A DNA stretch of 17,904 nucleotides, taken from assembly GCA_045655645.1 (NCBI GenBank), contig JAZOPS010000016.1, positions 1 to 17,904 of the forward strand, given 5' to 3'. Shown piece after piece: positions 1 to 7,339 of this stretch; position 1 is the stretch's first letter; each line of letters starts with the position of its first letter. The position numbers and the translations under genes were made by a program. The notes below the pieces were generated by a model that did not search any database, was not told where the DNA came from, and saw nothing but the letters and a program-made list of their open reading frames with translations. Source of the DNA: Fimenecus sp045655645. GTDB taxonomy: Bacteria > Bacillota > Clostridia > Oscillospirales > Acutalibacteraceae.

Positions 1-269
1 ATGGCTATATGGTAACAAATAAATGGGTTAAAGACTCAAAAGGTTGGTGCTACATTGGTGCTGATGGTTACTGCTTAACAAACAAATGGGTGGCAGATAG
101 CAAAGGCTGGTGCTATCTTGATGGTAACGGCAGAATGGTTATCAATGATTGGGTAAAAGATGGTGGCAAATGGTACTATCTTGACGCTAATGGTTATATG
201 GTAACAGGCACAAAAACAATCGGTGGCAAAACATACAAATTCGCATCTAACGGCGTTTGGATTGCATAA
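1..269 (+). CDS. Cell-wall-binding repeat protein, C-terminal end (5' partial)
   Basis: The open frame enters from the left edge (first full codon at 3) and stops at 267-269, so only the last 88 residues are seen. They form three consecutive 21-residue repeats starting at 18, 81 and 144, with the pattern N-(K/D)-W-V-x-D-...-(G/K)-W-x-Y-(I/L)-x-x-(D/N)-G, then a shorter final unit (207-266) with IGGKTYKF and NG. This pattern is typical of the CW_binding_1/choline-binding family, which holds secreted enzymes or adhesins on the Gram-positive envelope through wall polymers. The catalytic or functional part lies upstream of the window, so the protein's main activity cannot be named. An oddity is cysteine where these repeats usually have an aromatic residue (GWCY, twice) plus a third Cys. 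A terminator follows 11 nt after the stop. Confidence 0.85.
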   Translation, partial: GYMVTNKWVKDSKGWCYIGADGYCLTNKWVADSKGWCYLDGNGRMVINDWVKDGGKWYYLDANGYMVTGTKTIGGKTYKFASNGVWIA

Positions 270-280
270 ATAAAAGTTTT

Positions 281-306
281 AGGCGAGGGCTTATGCCCTC
301 GCTTTT
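281..306 (+). terminator. Rho-independent terminator after the wall-binding gene
   Basis: GCGAGGGC (283-290) pairs with GCCCTCGC (295-302) across a TTAT loop, and TTTT follows at 303-306. It sits just after the stop at 269 and separates this gene from the next one. Confidence 0.9.
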
Positions 307-337
307 ATCATTTTATTCTAATTTCTGTGTTTGCTTG

Positions 338-367
338 TTGTATTTTTATTATAATATATGTTATACT
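338..367 (+). promoter_or_regulatory. Candidate sigma-A promoter for the 586-aa membrane protein
   Basis: TTGTAT at 338-343 and TATACT at 362-367 are separated by 18 nt. A TGT directly before the -10 gives an extended -10 element (TGn). The region is very AT-rich and also holds TATAAT at 350-355, so the exact promoter choice is uncertain. Confidence 0.45.
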
Positions 368-397
368 ATTTACATATTATGGAAAAGAGGTATTTTT

Positions 398-2158
398 ATG
401 GACCCAATTAATGTTGATTTTGGTGGCAACAAAGAAAGAGTAAAAAGCGTTGAACCAAAGGGTAGCACACTCAAAAGAGTAATCATCAGTCTTTTGATTA
501 CTTTGGTTTTAGGTGCAGGTGCTTATTATTTAATGCTTCCTGCTCTCAATGTTAAAGCATTTGAACTCTATCTTTATTTAGCAGTTGTAATTTTTATCTA
601 TATCGGTATATTCGGTATAGTATCAAAAGCATATTTCCGTCCAGAATATATGGAATATGCAAAAAATAAGGTTAAAATTCCGATTGCTTTGATTTTAGTG
701 ATTGCAGTAATTGTTGGTATCGGTTATCTCACAGGTATTGAGTTCTTCCGTGCAAAAGATTATGCAGAGCTTATTGAAGTTAAAGAGGGTAACTTTGCAG
801 AAGAAATCGCAGAAATTGATTTCTCATCAGTACCTCGTCTTGATAAAGACTCATCAAATATGATTGCAACTCGTGCGCTTGGTGAACTTTCGGACTATGT
901 TTCACAGTTCGTTGTAAATTCATATTATTCAACACAGATTAACTATAAAGGAACACCTGTTCGTGTTCAGTCACTTGACTATGGCGATGTTTTCAAATGG
1001 CTCAAGAATACAAAAGACGGTATTCCTGCATATATTATCGTTGATATGACAACACAAAAAGCAGAAACAGTTAGACTTGAAGAGGGTATGAAATATTCAC
1101 CTGCAGAGCATTTTAATGAATACCTTATCCGTCATGTCCGTTTTAAATATCCATCACTTATTTTGAGTGAACCATCATTTGAAATCGACGAAACAGGAAG
1201 ACCGTTCTGGGTTGTTCCTGTTCTTGATAAAACAATCGGTCTCTTTGGTGGTACAGATGTAATCGGTGCAGTTATTGTTGACTCAATCAATGGTGACACA
1301 ACTCTTCTCTCAACAAGTCTTGACGGAACAACCAAGCTTCCTACTGACAAGTTTGTAACAGATAAAGAATTCCAATGGCTCGACAGAATTTATTCTGCAA
1401 CCATCGTAAATCAGCAGTATAATTTCTACGGTAAATATAACAATGGTTTCTGGAACTCAATTATCGGTCAGGAAAATGTTAAAATCACAAGTCAGGGTTA
1501 TAACTACTTGGCACTTAACGATGACGTTTATATGTACACAGGTGTAACATCAATAAGCTCTGACCAATCAATTATCGGTTTTGTTCTTATTAATCAGAGA
1601 ACAAAAGAAGCAAATTATTATCAGGTTTCAGGTGCTCTTGAAAACACAGCACAGACATCTGCACAGGGTAAAGTTCAGCAATATGGTTACCGTGCAACAT
1701 TCCCAATTCTTCTTAATGTGAGCGGTGAGCCAACATACTTTATGGCTCTCAAGGATTCAAGTGAACTTGTTAAGATGTATGCAATGGTAAATGTTAAGCA
1801 GTCAACAGTTGTTGGTGTTGGAACAAGCCTTGCAGAATGTACAGAAAACTATGCTGCCGAACTTAAAAAGAATGGCGTTAATGTAGAAGTTGATGTTGAC
1901 TCAATGGGTGAAGACACAACACCTGACACACCAAAGAATGAAACGGTTGATGTAACAGGCAAGGTGGAAGAAATCAGAAGCGTCATCACAGGTGGCGAAA
2001 CTTATTTCTATATTAAACTTGCAGATAATAGCGCATATTATAAAGTTGCTGTAAAAGATGCTGAAAGAATTGTAATTCTCAATGTTGGTGACGAAATCAC
2101 ATTTACAGTCAATAAAGACGCAACAGGTGAGATTATCACAGTAAATAATGTAAAATAA
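398..2158 (+). CDS. Membrane-anchored protein of unknown function with large extracytoplasmic region
   Basis: I do not recognise the family. The start is ATG 398, with AAAAGAGG at 383-390 as ribosome binding site. A longer frame back to 257 runs through the upstream terminator and promoter and was not used. The 586-residue product has three hydrophobic segments at about residues 28-48, 57-77 and 94-112. If the N-terminus is inside, everything after about residue 115 lies outside the membrane. That long region is soluble in character and rich in short beta-like stretches. It includes a part around residues 210-290 (VDMTTQKAETVRL, VDSINGDTTL) that vaguely recalls PepSY-type domains. Residues 514-586 form a separate beta-rich, OB-fold-like end after a Thr/Pro-rich linker (DTTPDTPKNET). 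It is a single-gene unit between two terminators. An envelope role is only an inference. Confidence 0.85.
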   Translation: MDPINVDFGGNKERVKSVEPKGSTLKRVIISLLITLVLGAGAYYLMLPALNVKAFELYLYLAVVIFIYIGIFGIVSKAYFRPEYMEYAKNKVKIPIALILVIAVIVGIGYLTGIEFFRAKDYAELIEVKEGNFAEEIAEIDFSSVPRLDKDSSNMIATRALGELSDYVSQFVVNSYYSTQINYKGTPVRVQSLDYGDVFKWLKNTKDGIPAYIIVDMTTQKAETVRLEEGMKYSPAEHFNEYLIRHVRFKYPSLILSEPSFEIDETGRPFWVVPVLDKTIGLFGGTDVIGAVIVDSINGDTTLLSTSLDGTTKLPTDKFVTDKEFQWLDRIYSATIVNQQYNFYGKYNNGFWNSIIGQENVKITSQGYNYLALNDDVYMYTGVTSISSDQSIIGFVLINQRTKEANYYQVSGALENTAQTSAQGKVQQYGYRATFPILLNVSGEPTYFMALKDSSELVKMYAMVNVKQSTVVGVGTSLAECTENYAAELKKNGVNVEVDVDSMGEDTTPDTPKNETVDVTGKVEEIRSVITGGETYFYIKLADNSAYYKVAVKDAERIVILNVGDEITFTVNKDATGEIITVNNVK

Positions 2159-2169
2159 ACAAAGAATTT

Positions 2170-2201
2170 AGACGGTTGGGATATTTCTCAACCGTCTTTT
2201 T
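2170..2201 (+). terminator. Strong rho-independent terminator
   Basis: AGACGGTTG (2170-2178) pairs with CAACCGTCT (2189-2197). The stem extends through GG and TC to a six-base loop ATATTT (2181-2186), and the T-run lies at 2197-2201. It ends the transcript of the membrane protein gene 11 nt after its stop. Confidence 0.93.
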
Positions 2202-2230
2202 GCAATTTTATACATTATATTATGTATATA

Positions 2231-2244
2231 TGCATAAAAATTCG
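2231..2244 (+). promoter_or_regulatory. Candidate ARG box (ArgR/AhrC site)
   Basis: TGCATAAAAATTCG matches the ARG-box core TGAATwwwwATTCA at 12 of 14 positions. It lies in the spacer before argG but about 100 bp upstream of the best -35 box. It would therefore act at a distance, by looping or with a second site. The match is suggestive in a very AT-rich context, not proof. Confidence 0.35.
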
Positions 2245-2346
2245 CGTTTATGTAAACAAAATGCATAAAACAAGGGATAATATTCATAAAATATGCAAAA
2301 TATTGTATAAAAATACAAAAAACTTTAAAAAATATGCGAAAAACTC

Positions 2347-2374
2347 TTGATTTATTAAATAATGGGTGTATAAT
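2347..2374 (+). promoter_or_regulatory. Promoter of the arginine operon, with palindrome around the -10
   Basis: TTGATT at 2347-2352 and TATAAT at 2369-2374 are separated by 16 nt, a good vegetative promoter. Transcription would start near 2381 and give a leader of about 50 nt before argG. The -10 box sits inside the perfect inverted repeat ATGGGT (2362-2367) / ACCCAT (2378-2383), a possible operator. The leader itself is too short for a T-box or a typical riboswitch. Confidence 0.65.
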
Positions 2375-2430
2375 ATAACCCATACTACAAATTGCACAAC
2401 ACAAAGGCAATTTTTTCGGAGGAATATACA

Positions 2431-3660
2431 ATGCAAAAGAAAGACATTAAAAAGGTAGTTTTAGCTTATTCAGGTGGTCTTGATACATCAATCATCATCC
2501 CTTGGCTTAAAGAAAATTATAACAACTGTGAAGTTATTGCAGTATCAGGTGACGTTGGTCAGGGTACTGAACTTGACGGTCTCGAAGAAAAAGCAATCGC
2601 AACAGGCGCTTCAAAGCTTTACATTCTTGACCTCAAAGAAGAATATGTTGAAGAATACATATGGCCTTGCCTTAAAGCAGGTGCTGAATATGAACAATAT
2701 CTTCTTGGTACATCTCATGCTCGTCCATGCATTGCAAAGGGACTTGCTGAAATCGCAATCAAAGAGGGTGCAGACGCTATCTGCCATGGTTGTACAGGTA
2801 AAGGTAACGACCAGGTTCGTTTCGAATTAACTCTTAAAGCATTTGCTCCTGAAATGGCAATCATCGCTCCATGGCGTGAATGGGATATCAAATCTCGTGA
2901 AGAAGAAATTGCTTATGCTGAAGCTCACAATATTCCTCTTAAAATTAACCGTGAAACAAACTATTCAAAAGATAAGAATGTTTGGCATTTGTCACACGAA
3001 GGTCTTGACCTTGAAGACCCAGCAAATGAACCATTATATAACAAAGAAGGCTTCCTTGAAATGGGCGTTTCTCCTGAAATGGCTCCAGACGAACCAACTT
3101 ATGTTACAATTCACTTTGAACAGGGTGTTCCAACAGCTATTGATGGCGTAGAAATGAAAGGTCTTGCAATCGTTGAAAAGCTCAACGAAACCGGTGGCGC
3201 AAATGGTATCGGTCTTCTTGATATCGTTGAAAACCGTCTTGTTGGTATGAAGAGCCGTGGCGTTTATGAAACTCCAGGTGGTGCAATTCTTTACAAAGCA
3301 CACGAATTACTCGAAATGATTTGTCTTGACCGAGACACATCACACTATAAAAAACTTGTAGCACAGAAATTCGGCGAAGTTGTTTATAACGGTCTTTGGT
3401 TCACACCACTTCGTGAAGCTCTTTCAGCTTTCGTTGACGAAACACAGAAAACAGTTACAGGTGATGTTAAACTCAAGCTCTACAAAGGCAACATCGTCAA
3501 CGCTGGCATCACATCACCATATTCACTCTATGATGAAAATGTTGCATCATTCGGTGACGATGGCGGTGCTTATGACCAGAAAGACTCAGCAGGATTTATC
3601 AACCTCTTTGGTCTTTCAATTAAAGTAAAAGCATTGCTTGACAAACAGCGTGGAGAATAA
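2431..3660 (+). CDS. argG: Argininosuccinate synthase
   Basis: ArgG joins citrulline and aspartate using ATP to give argininosuccinate, the seventh step of arginine synthesis, in the cytoplasm. The N-terminal PP-loop LAYSGGLDTS (residues 11-20) binds ATP. The family signatures SHARPCIAKG and HGCTGKGNDQVRFE follow, and the 409-residue length is normal. ATG 2431 was chosen because GGAGGA at 2418-2423 sits 7 nt upstream and the protein then begins just before the conserved strand leading to the PP-loop. An upstream TTG in the same frame (2392) has no comparable site. It is the first gene of a seven-gene arginine run. A stable hairpin follows it, before argH. Confidence 0.98.
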   Translation: MQKKDIKKVVLAYSGGLDTSIIIPWLKENYNNCEVIAVSGDVGQGTELDGLEEKAIATGASKLYILDLKEEYVEEYIWPCLKAGAEYEQYLLGTSHARPCIAKGLAEIAIKEGADAICHGCTGKGNDQVRFELTLKAFAPEMAIIAPWREWDIKSREEEIAYAEAHNIPLKINRETNYSKDKNVWHLSHEGLDLEDPANEPLYNKEGFLEMGVSPEMAPDEPTYVTIHFEQGVPTAIDGVEMKGLAIVEKLNETGGANGIGLLDIVENRLVGMKSRGVYETPGGAILYKAHELLEMICLDRDTSHYKKLVAQKFGEVVYNGLWFTPLREALSAFVDETQKTVTGDVKLKLYKGNIVNAGITSPYSLYDENVASFGDDGGAYDQKDSAGFINLFGLSIKVKALLDKQRGE

Positions 3661-3669
3661 TTAATAACA

Positions 3670-3711
3670 ACAATACAAACGACAAAGGGAATATTCTCTT
3701 TGTCGTATTGT
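3670..3711 (+). other. Stable hairpin between argG and argH, without U-tract
   Basis: CGACAAAG (3680-3687) pairs with CTTTGTCG (3698-3705). The inner part GAATATTC is itself self-complementary, and an outer ACAATA (3670-3675) / TATTGT (3706-3711) adds pairs after a 4-nt bulge. GCTAATATAGG follows rather than a run of T, so this is not a standard intrinsic terminator. It could protect the argG mRNA end or mark a processing point. Confidence 0.6.
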
Positions 3712-3731
3712 GCTAATATAGGAGAATAATT

Positions 3732-5102
3732 ATGCAACTCTGGAAAGGCAGATTTTCAAAAGAAATCGACCCAAAAACCAATGACTTCAACTCTTCAATT
3801 AAGTTTGACAGTCGTATGTATAAAGAAGATATTGACGGTAGTTTGGCTCACGCAGCAATGCTTTGTGCACAAGGCATTATCTCTGCAGAAGACCTTGCGC
3901 AGATTACTAACGGATTAAAGGCTATCAAGGCTGAAATCGAAAGCGGAGAACTCCCAATTGACCCCAATGCAGAAGATATTCATACATTTGTTGAGGGTGA
4001 ATTAACTGCTCGTATCGGCTCAGCAGGTAAAAGATTACATACAGCAAGAAGCCGTAACGACCAGGTTGCAGTTGACATCAGACTCTATCTTCGTCACGAA
4101 TGTGATGCACTCTATAATCAACTTACTGAGCTTGTAGATGTTCTTTGCAAAAAGGCTGAACAGTATGCAAGTGCAGTTATGCCGGGTTATACACATCTTC
4201 AAAGAGCACAACCAATCACATTCGGTCATCACTTAATGGCTTATGCTGAAATGCTTCTTCGTGATAAAGAGCGTCTTTCACAAGCAACAGAAAGAATGAA
4301 TTATTCCCCACTTGGTGCTTGTGCATTGGCTGGTACTACATACAACACAGATCGTGAAATGACAGCAAAAGCACTTGGATTTAATGGTGCTATGCAAAAC
4401 TCACTCGACTGTGTATCTGACCGTGATTTCTGTATGGAACTCGCATCTGTAATTTCAATTATTATGGTGCACCTTTCTCGCTTTTCAGAAGAAATCGTTC
4501 TCTGGTGTTCTTGGGAATTCAAATTCATTGAACTTGATGACGCATTCTCAACAGGCTCATCAATTATGCCACAGAAGAAAAATCCTGATATTACAGAATT
4601 AATCCGTGGTAAGTCGGGTAGAGTATTCGGTGACCTTACAACACTTCTCACAATGATGAAAGGTCTTCCACTTGCTTATAACAAAGATATGCAAGAAGAC
4701 AAAGAAGCAATTTTTGATGCATTTGATACAGTTAAAATGTGCCTTACAGCGTTTATTCCAATGCTCGATACAATGACAGCACTTCCTGAAAATATGAGAA
4801 AGGCTGCAGCAGGTGGCTTTATCAATGCAACTGACTGTGCTGACTATCTCGTAGGTAAAGGACTTCCATTCCGTGATGCATATAAAGCAACAGGTGAGTT
4901 GGTAGCACTTTGCATTAACAAAGGTCTCACTCTTGAAACATTACCTTTGGAAGAATACAAGGCAGTCTGCGACATTTTCGACGAAGGCGTATTTGATGCA
5001 ATCAATCTTGATAAATGTGTAAACGACCGTACATCTCTCGGCGGACCTGCTCCACAGAATGTACTCAGTCAGGTAGAACGTGTAAAAGAACTTAATAAAT
5101 AA
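3732..5102 (+). CDS. argH: Argininosuccinate lyase
   Basis: ArgH splits argininosuccinate into arginine and fumarate, the last step of the pathway. The 456-residue protein has the family length. It carries the fumarase/aspartase superfamily signature GSSIMPQKKNPD at residues 275-286, whose flexible serine loop contains the catalytic serine. TARSRNDQVA and TYTHLQ-type substrate segments (GYTHLQRAQP) lie earlier in the chain. ATG 3732 is preceded by AGGAGA at 3720-3725. The gene lies 71 nt after argG and 11 nt before argC, consistent with one transcript. Confidence 0.98.
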   Translation: MQLWKGRFSKEIDPKTNDFNSSIKFDSRMYKEDIDGSLAHAAMLCAQGIISAEDLAQITNGLKAIKAEIESGELPIDPNAEDIHTFVEGELTARIGSAGKRLHTARSRNDQVAVDIRLYLRHECDALYNQLTELVDVLCKKAEQYASAVMPGYTHLQRAQPITFGHHLMAYAEMLLRDKERLSQATERMNYSPLGACALAGTTYNTDREMTAKALGFNGAMQNSLDCVSDRDFCMELASVISIIMVHLSRFSEEIVLWCSWEFKFIELDDAFSTGSSIMPQKKNPDITELIRGKSGRVFGDLTTLLTMMKGLPLAYNKDMQEDKEAIFDAFDTVKMCLTAFIPMLDTMTALPENMRKAAAGGFINATDCADYLVGKGLPFRDAYKATGELVALCINKGLTLETLPLEEYKAVCDIFDEGVFDAINLDKCVNDRTSLGGPAPQNVLSQVERVKELNK

Positions 5103-5113
5103 GGATAATATAT

Positions 5114-6046
5114 ATGACAAAAATATTCATCGACGGTAGTCAGGGTACAACAGGACTTAAGATTTTTGACCGTCTTGCAAAAAGAGAAGATATAGAACTT
5201 ATAACTCTTCCTGAAGATTTAAGAAAAGATACTGATGCTCGTAAAAAGGCGCTCAACTCTGCTGATATTGCATTTCTTTGTCTTCCTGACGCAGCAGCTA
5301 TTGAGGCAGTAAGTCTTATTGAAAACGATAACACAGTTGTAATCGACACATCAACTGCTCACAGAACAAATGATGGTTGGGCTTATGGTTTCCCAGAACT
5401 CAGCGAAGAATTTGAAAATAAACTTAAAAATTCAAATAGAATTGCAGTTCCCGGTTGTTATGCAAGTGGATTTATCGCACTTGTAAAACCTTTGGTTGAT
5501 GCGGGAATTGTTGATAAGGATATTTGTATTGCTTGTCACGCAATGTCAGGCTATAGCGGTGCAGGTAAAAACGGAATTGCACAATATGAAGACGAAAACC
5601 GTGATACTCTTTTAAATGCACCAAGAGAATATGCTCTTACTCAACAACACAAGCACTTGAAAGAAATGAAAGCGATTTCAGGACTTCAGAACGAGCCGAT
5701 TTTCTCACCATATATCTGTGACTATTTCAGCGGTATGGTTATGACAGTGCCACTCTTTAAAAAGGATTTAAAAGATGGCAAAACAGCAGAAGATATTAAG
5801 GCTCTTTATAAAGAAAAATACAATTCAGATATTGTGAAATACAAGGAAAGCATTGACGAAAACGGATTTATCGCAGGTAACAAAATGAGCGAAAACGATG
5901 GTATGGAAATCACCGTCTGCGGTAACGAAGACCGAATTCTTTTAATCGCAAGATATGATAATCTCGGCAAAGGTGCTTCTGGTGCAGCTGTTCAATGCTT
6001 GAATGTGAAAATGGGATTAGACCCAAAATTTCAATTAAATATATAA
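5114..6046 (+). CDS. argC: N-acetyl-gamma-glutamyl-phosphate reductase, short (uncommon) form
   Basis: ArgC reduces N-acetylglutamyl-5-phosphate with NADPH to the semialdehyde. At 310 residues, beginning IFIDGSQGTTGLKIFDRL, it belongs to the shorter, less common ArgC branch, not the form of about 345 residues that is usual in Bacillus and Clostridia. The nucleotide-binding glycine turn is at about residues 8-14, and the catalytic cysteine is Cys115 in VPGCYASG. HAMSGYSGAGK follows as a further conserved segment. The start at 5114 follows argH by 11 nt, with AAGGA overlapping the argH stop. It lies between argH and argJ, so it supplies the substrate for the aminotransferase ArgD encoded downstream. 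Confidence 0.95.
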   Translation: MTKIFIDGSQGTTGLKIFDRLAKREDIELITLPEDLRKDTDARKKALNSADIAFLCLPDAAAIEAVSLIENDNTVVIDTSTAHRTNDGWAYGFPELSEEFENKLKNSNRIAVPGCYASGFIALVKPLVDAGIVDKDICIACHAMSGYSGAGKNGIAQYEDENRDTLLNAPREYALTQQHKHLKEMKAISGLQNEPIFSPYICDYFSGMVMTVPLFKKDLKDGKTAEDIKALYKEKYNSDIVKYKESIDENGFIAGNKMSENDGMEITVCGNEDRILLIARYDNLGKGASGAAVQCLNVKMGLDPKFQLNI

Positions 6047-6061
6047 AATTTGGTGAAAATT

Positions 6062-7276
6062 ATGCAATTTATTAACGGTGGTGTTACTGCACCAAAGGGA
6101 TTCAAAGCAAGTGGTATTCACTGTGGAATTCGTAAAAATAAAACAAAAAAAGATTTGGCACTTATTCTCTGTGAAACTGAATGTGACGCAGCAGCAGTTT
6201 ATACACAGAATTTAGTTTATGGTGCACCGATTACAGTTACAAGAAATAATATTGCAGACGGCAAGGCTTATGGTGTAATCTGCAATAGCGGTATCGCAAA
6301 TACTTGTAATGCAGATGGCATCGAAAAAGCAGAAATGATGTGCGACATAGTGGCAAAAGCAACAAATCTTAAATCAACTGATTTTGTTGTGGCATCAACA
6401 GGTGTTATCGGTCAACCGATTAACATTGAACCAATTCAGAATGGTATGCATAAGCTCGTTGCAGAACTCAGTGAAGACGGCTCTGACAACGCTGCTCAGG
6501 CTATTATGACAACTGACACAGTAAAAAAAGAGTTTGCAGTTTCATTTACTCTTGATGGTAAAGAATGCAAAATCGGCGCTATCTCAAAGGGTAGCGGTAT
6601 GATTCATCCTAATATGGCAACAATGCTTGGCTTTATCACAACTGATGCTAATATCTCAAGTGAAATGCTCAAAAAGGCGCTTCTTGAAGTTGTTAAGGAT
6701 AGCTTTAATATGCTTTCGGTTGACGGTGACACATCAACAAATGATACTGTTGCTGTGCTTGCATCAGGTCTTTGTGCAAACGAAAGAATTGAAACAGAAA
6801 ATGATGATTACTTTGTATTTGTGGGTGCACTCAATGCTATCTGCGAAAAGCTAGTTAAACTTATGGCAAAAGACGGTGAAGGCGCAACAAAGCTTGTTGA
6901 ATGTCAGGTTAGCGGTGCAAAAACTAAAGAAATCGCAAAGGTTTGCGCAAAGAGTGTTATTTGTTCATCACTCGTTAAGGCTGCAATGTTTGGTGCAGAT
7001 GCAAACTGGGGCAGAATTCTCTGTGCACTTGGTTATGCAGGTGTAGATATTGATGTAAACAAAGTTGTTGTTTCATTTAAATCAAAGGGTGGAGAAATTG
7101 CAGTTTGCAAAGATGGTGCAGGCATTGAATTTTCAGAAGAGATCGCAAAACAAGTTCTTATCGAAGACGAAGTTTATATCATTGTTGAACTCAATGACGG
7201 AGAAGCAAGCGCAACTGCTTATGGTTGCGATCTTACTTATGAATATGTTAAAATCAATGGTGACTATCGTACCTAA
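6062..7276 (+). CDS. argJ: Bifunctional glutamate/ornithine acetyltransferase
   Basis: ArgJ moves the acetyl group from N-acetylornithine to glutamate, so the acetyl group is recycled and ornithine is released. Many ArgJ enzymes also make acetylglutamate from acetyl-CoA. The precursor cuts itself at the conserved Ala-Thr of MATMLGF. Here that is Ala186-Thr187, with Thr187 the nucleophile of the new beta chain. The C-terminus GCDLTYEYVKINGDYRT is the family ending, and the length of 404 residues is normal. ATG 6062 is preferred. Upstream in-frame TTG 6050 and GTG 6053 overlap the only plausible, weak ribosome site (GGTGA, 6052-6056). The gap to argC is 15 nt. With ArgJ present, ArgE is not required. 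Confidence 0.97.
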   Translation: MQFINGGVTAPKGFKASGIHCGIRKNKTKKDLALILCETECDAAAVYTQNLVYGAPITVTRNNIADGKAYGVICNSGIANTCNADGIEKAEMMCDIVAKATNLKSTDFVVASTGVIGQPINIEPIQNGMHKLVAELSEDGSDNAAQAIMTTDTVKKEFAVSFTLDGKECKIGAISKGSGMIHPNMATMLGFITTDANISSEMLKKALLEVVKDSFNMLSVDGDTSTNDTVAVLASGLCANERIETENDDYFVFVGALNAICEKLVKLMAKDGEGATKLVECQVSGAKTKEIAKVCAKSVICSSLVKAAMFGADANWGRILCALGYAGVDIDVNKVVVSFKSKGGEIAVCKDGAGIEFSEEIAKQVLIEDEVYIIVELNDGEASATAYGCDLTYEYVKINGDYRT

Positions 7277-7292
7277 TTTTCAATAGCACATA

Positions 7293-7326
7293 CATTTTGC
7301 ATTTTGCGCTTTGCATTTTGCATTTA
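7293..7326 (+). repeat. Heptamer tandem repeat (CATTTTG) before argB
   Basis: The unit CATTTTG occurs at 7293, 7300, 7314 and, incomplete, at 7321. A variant unit CGCTTTG is at 7307. The array fills most of the argJ-argB gap and ends directly before the argB ribosome binding site GGAGG (7330-7334). Confidence 0.75.
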
Positions 7327-7339
7327 TCCGGAGGATAAT

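Noticed and set aside
257..397. N-terminal extension of the membrane protein by 47 residues
   Set aside because: It would begin inside the preceding gene and translate through a terminator and promoter region. ATG 398 has a proper ribosome site and gives a normal start.
2381..2430. T-box or arginine riboswitch before argG
   Set aside because: The leader from the best promoter is only about 50 nt, and no T-box sequence or complex fold is present.
4301..4651. 116-codon reverse frame inside argH, and similar long frames opposite argD and the GH38 gene
   Set aside because: They lie entirely within well-supported genes, lack ribosome sites and show no domain features, as expected for antisense shadows.
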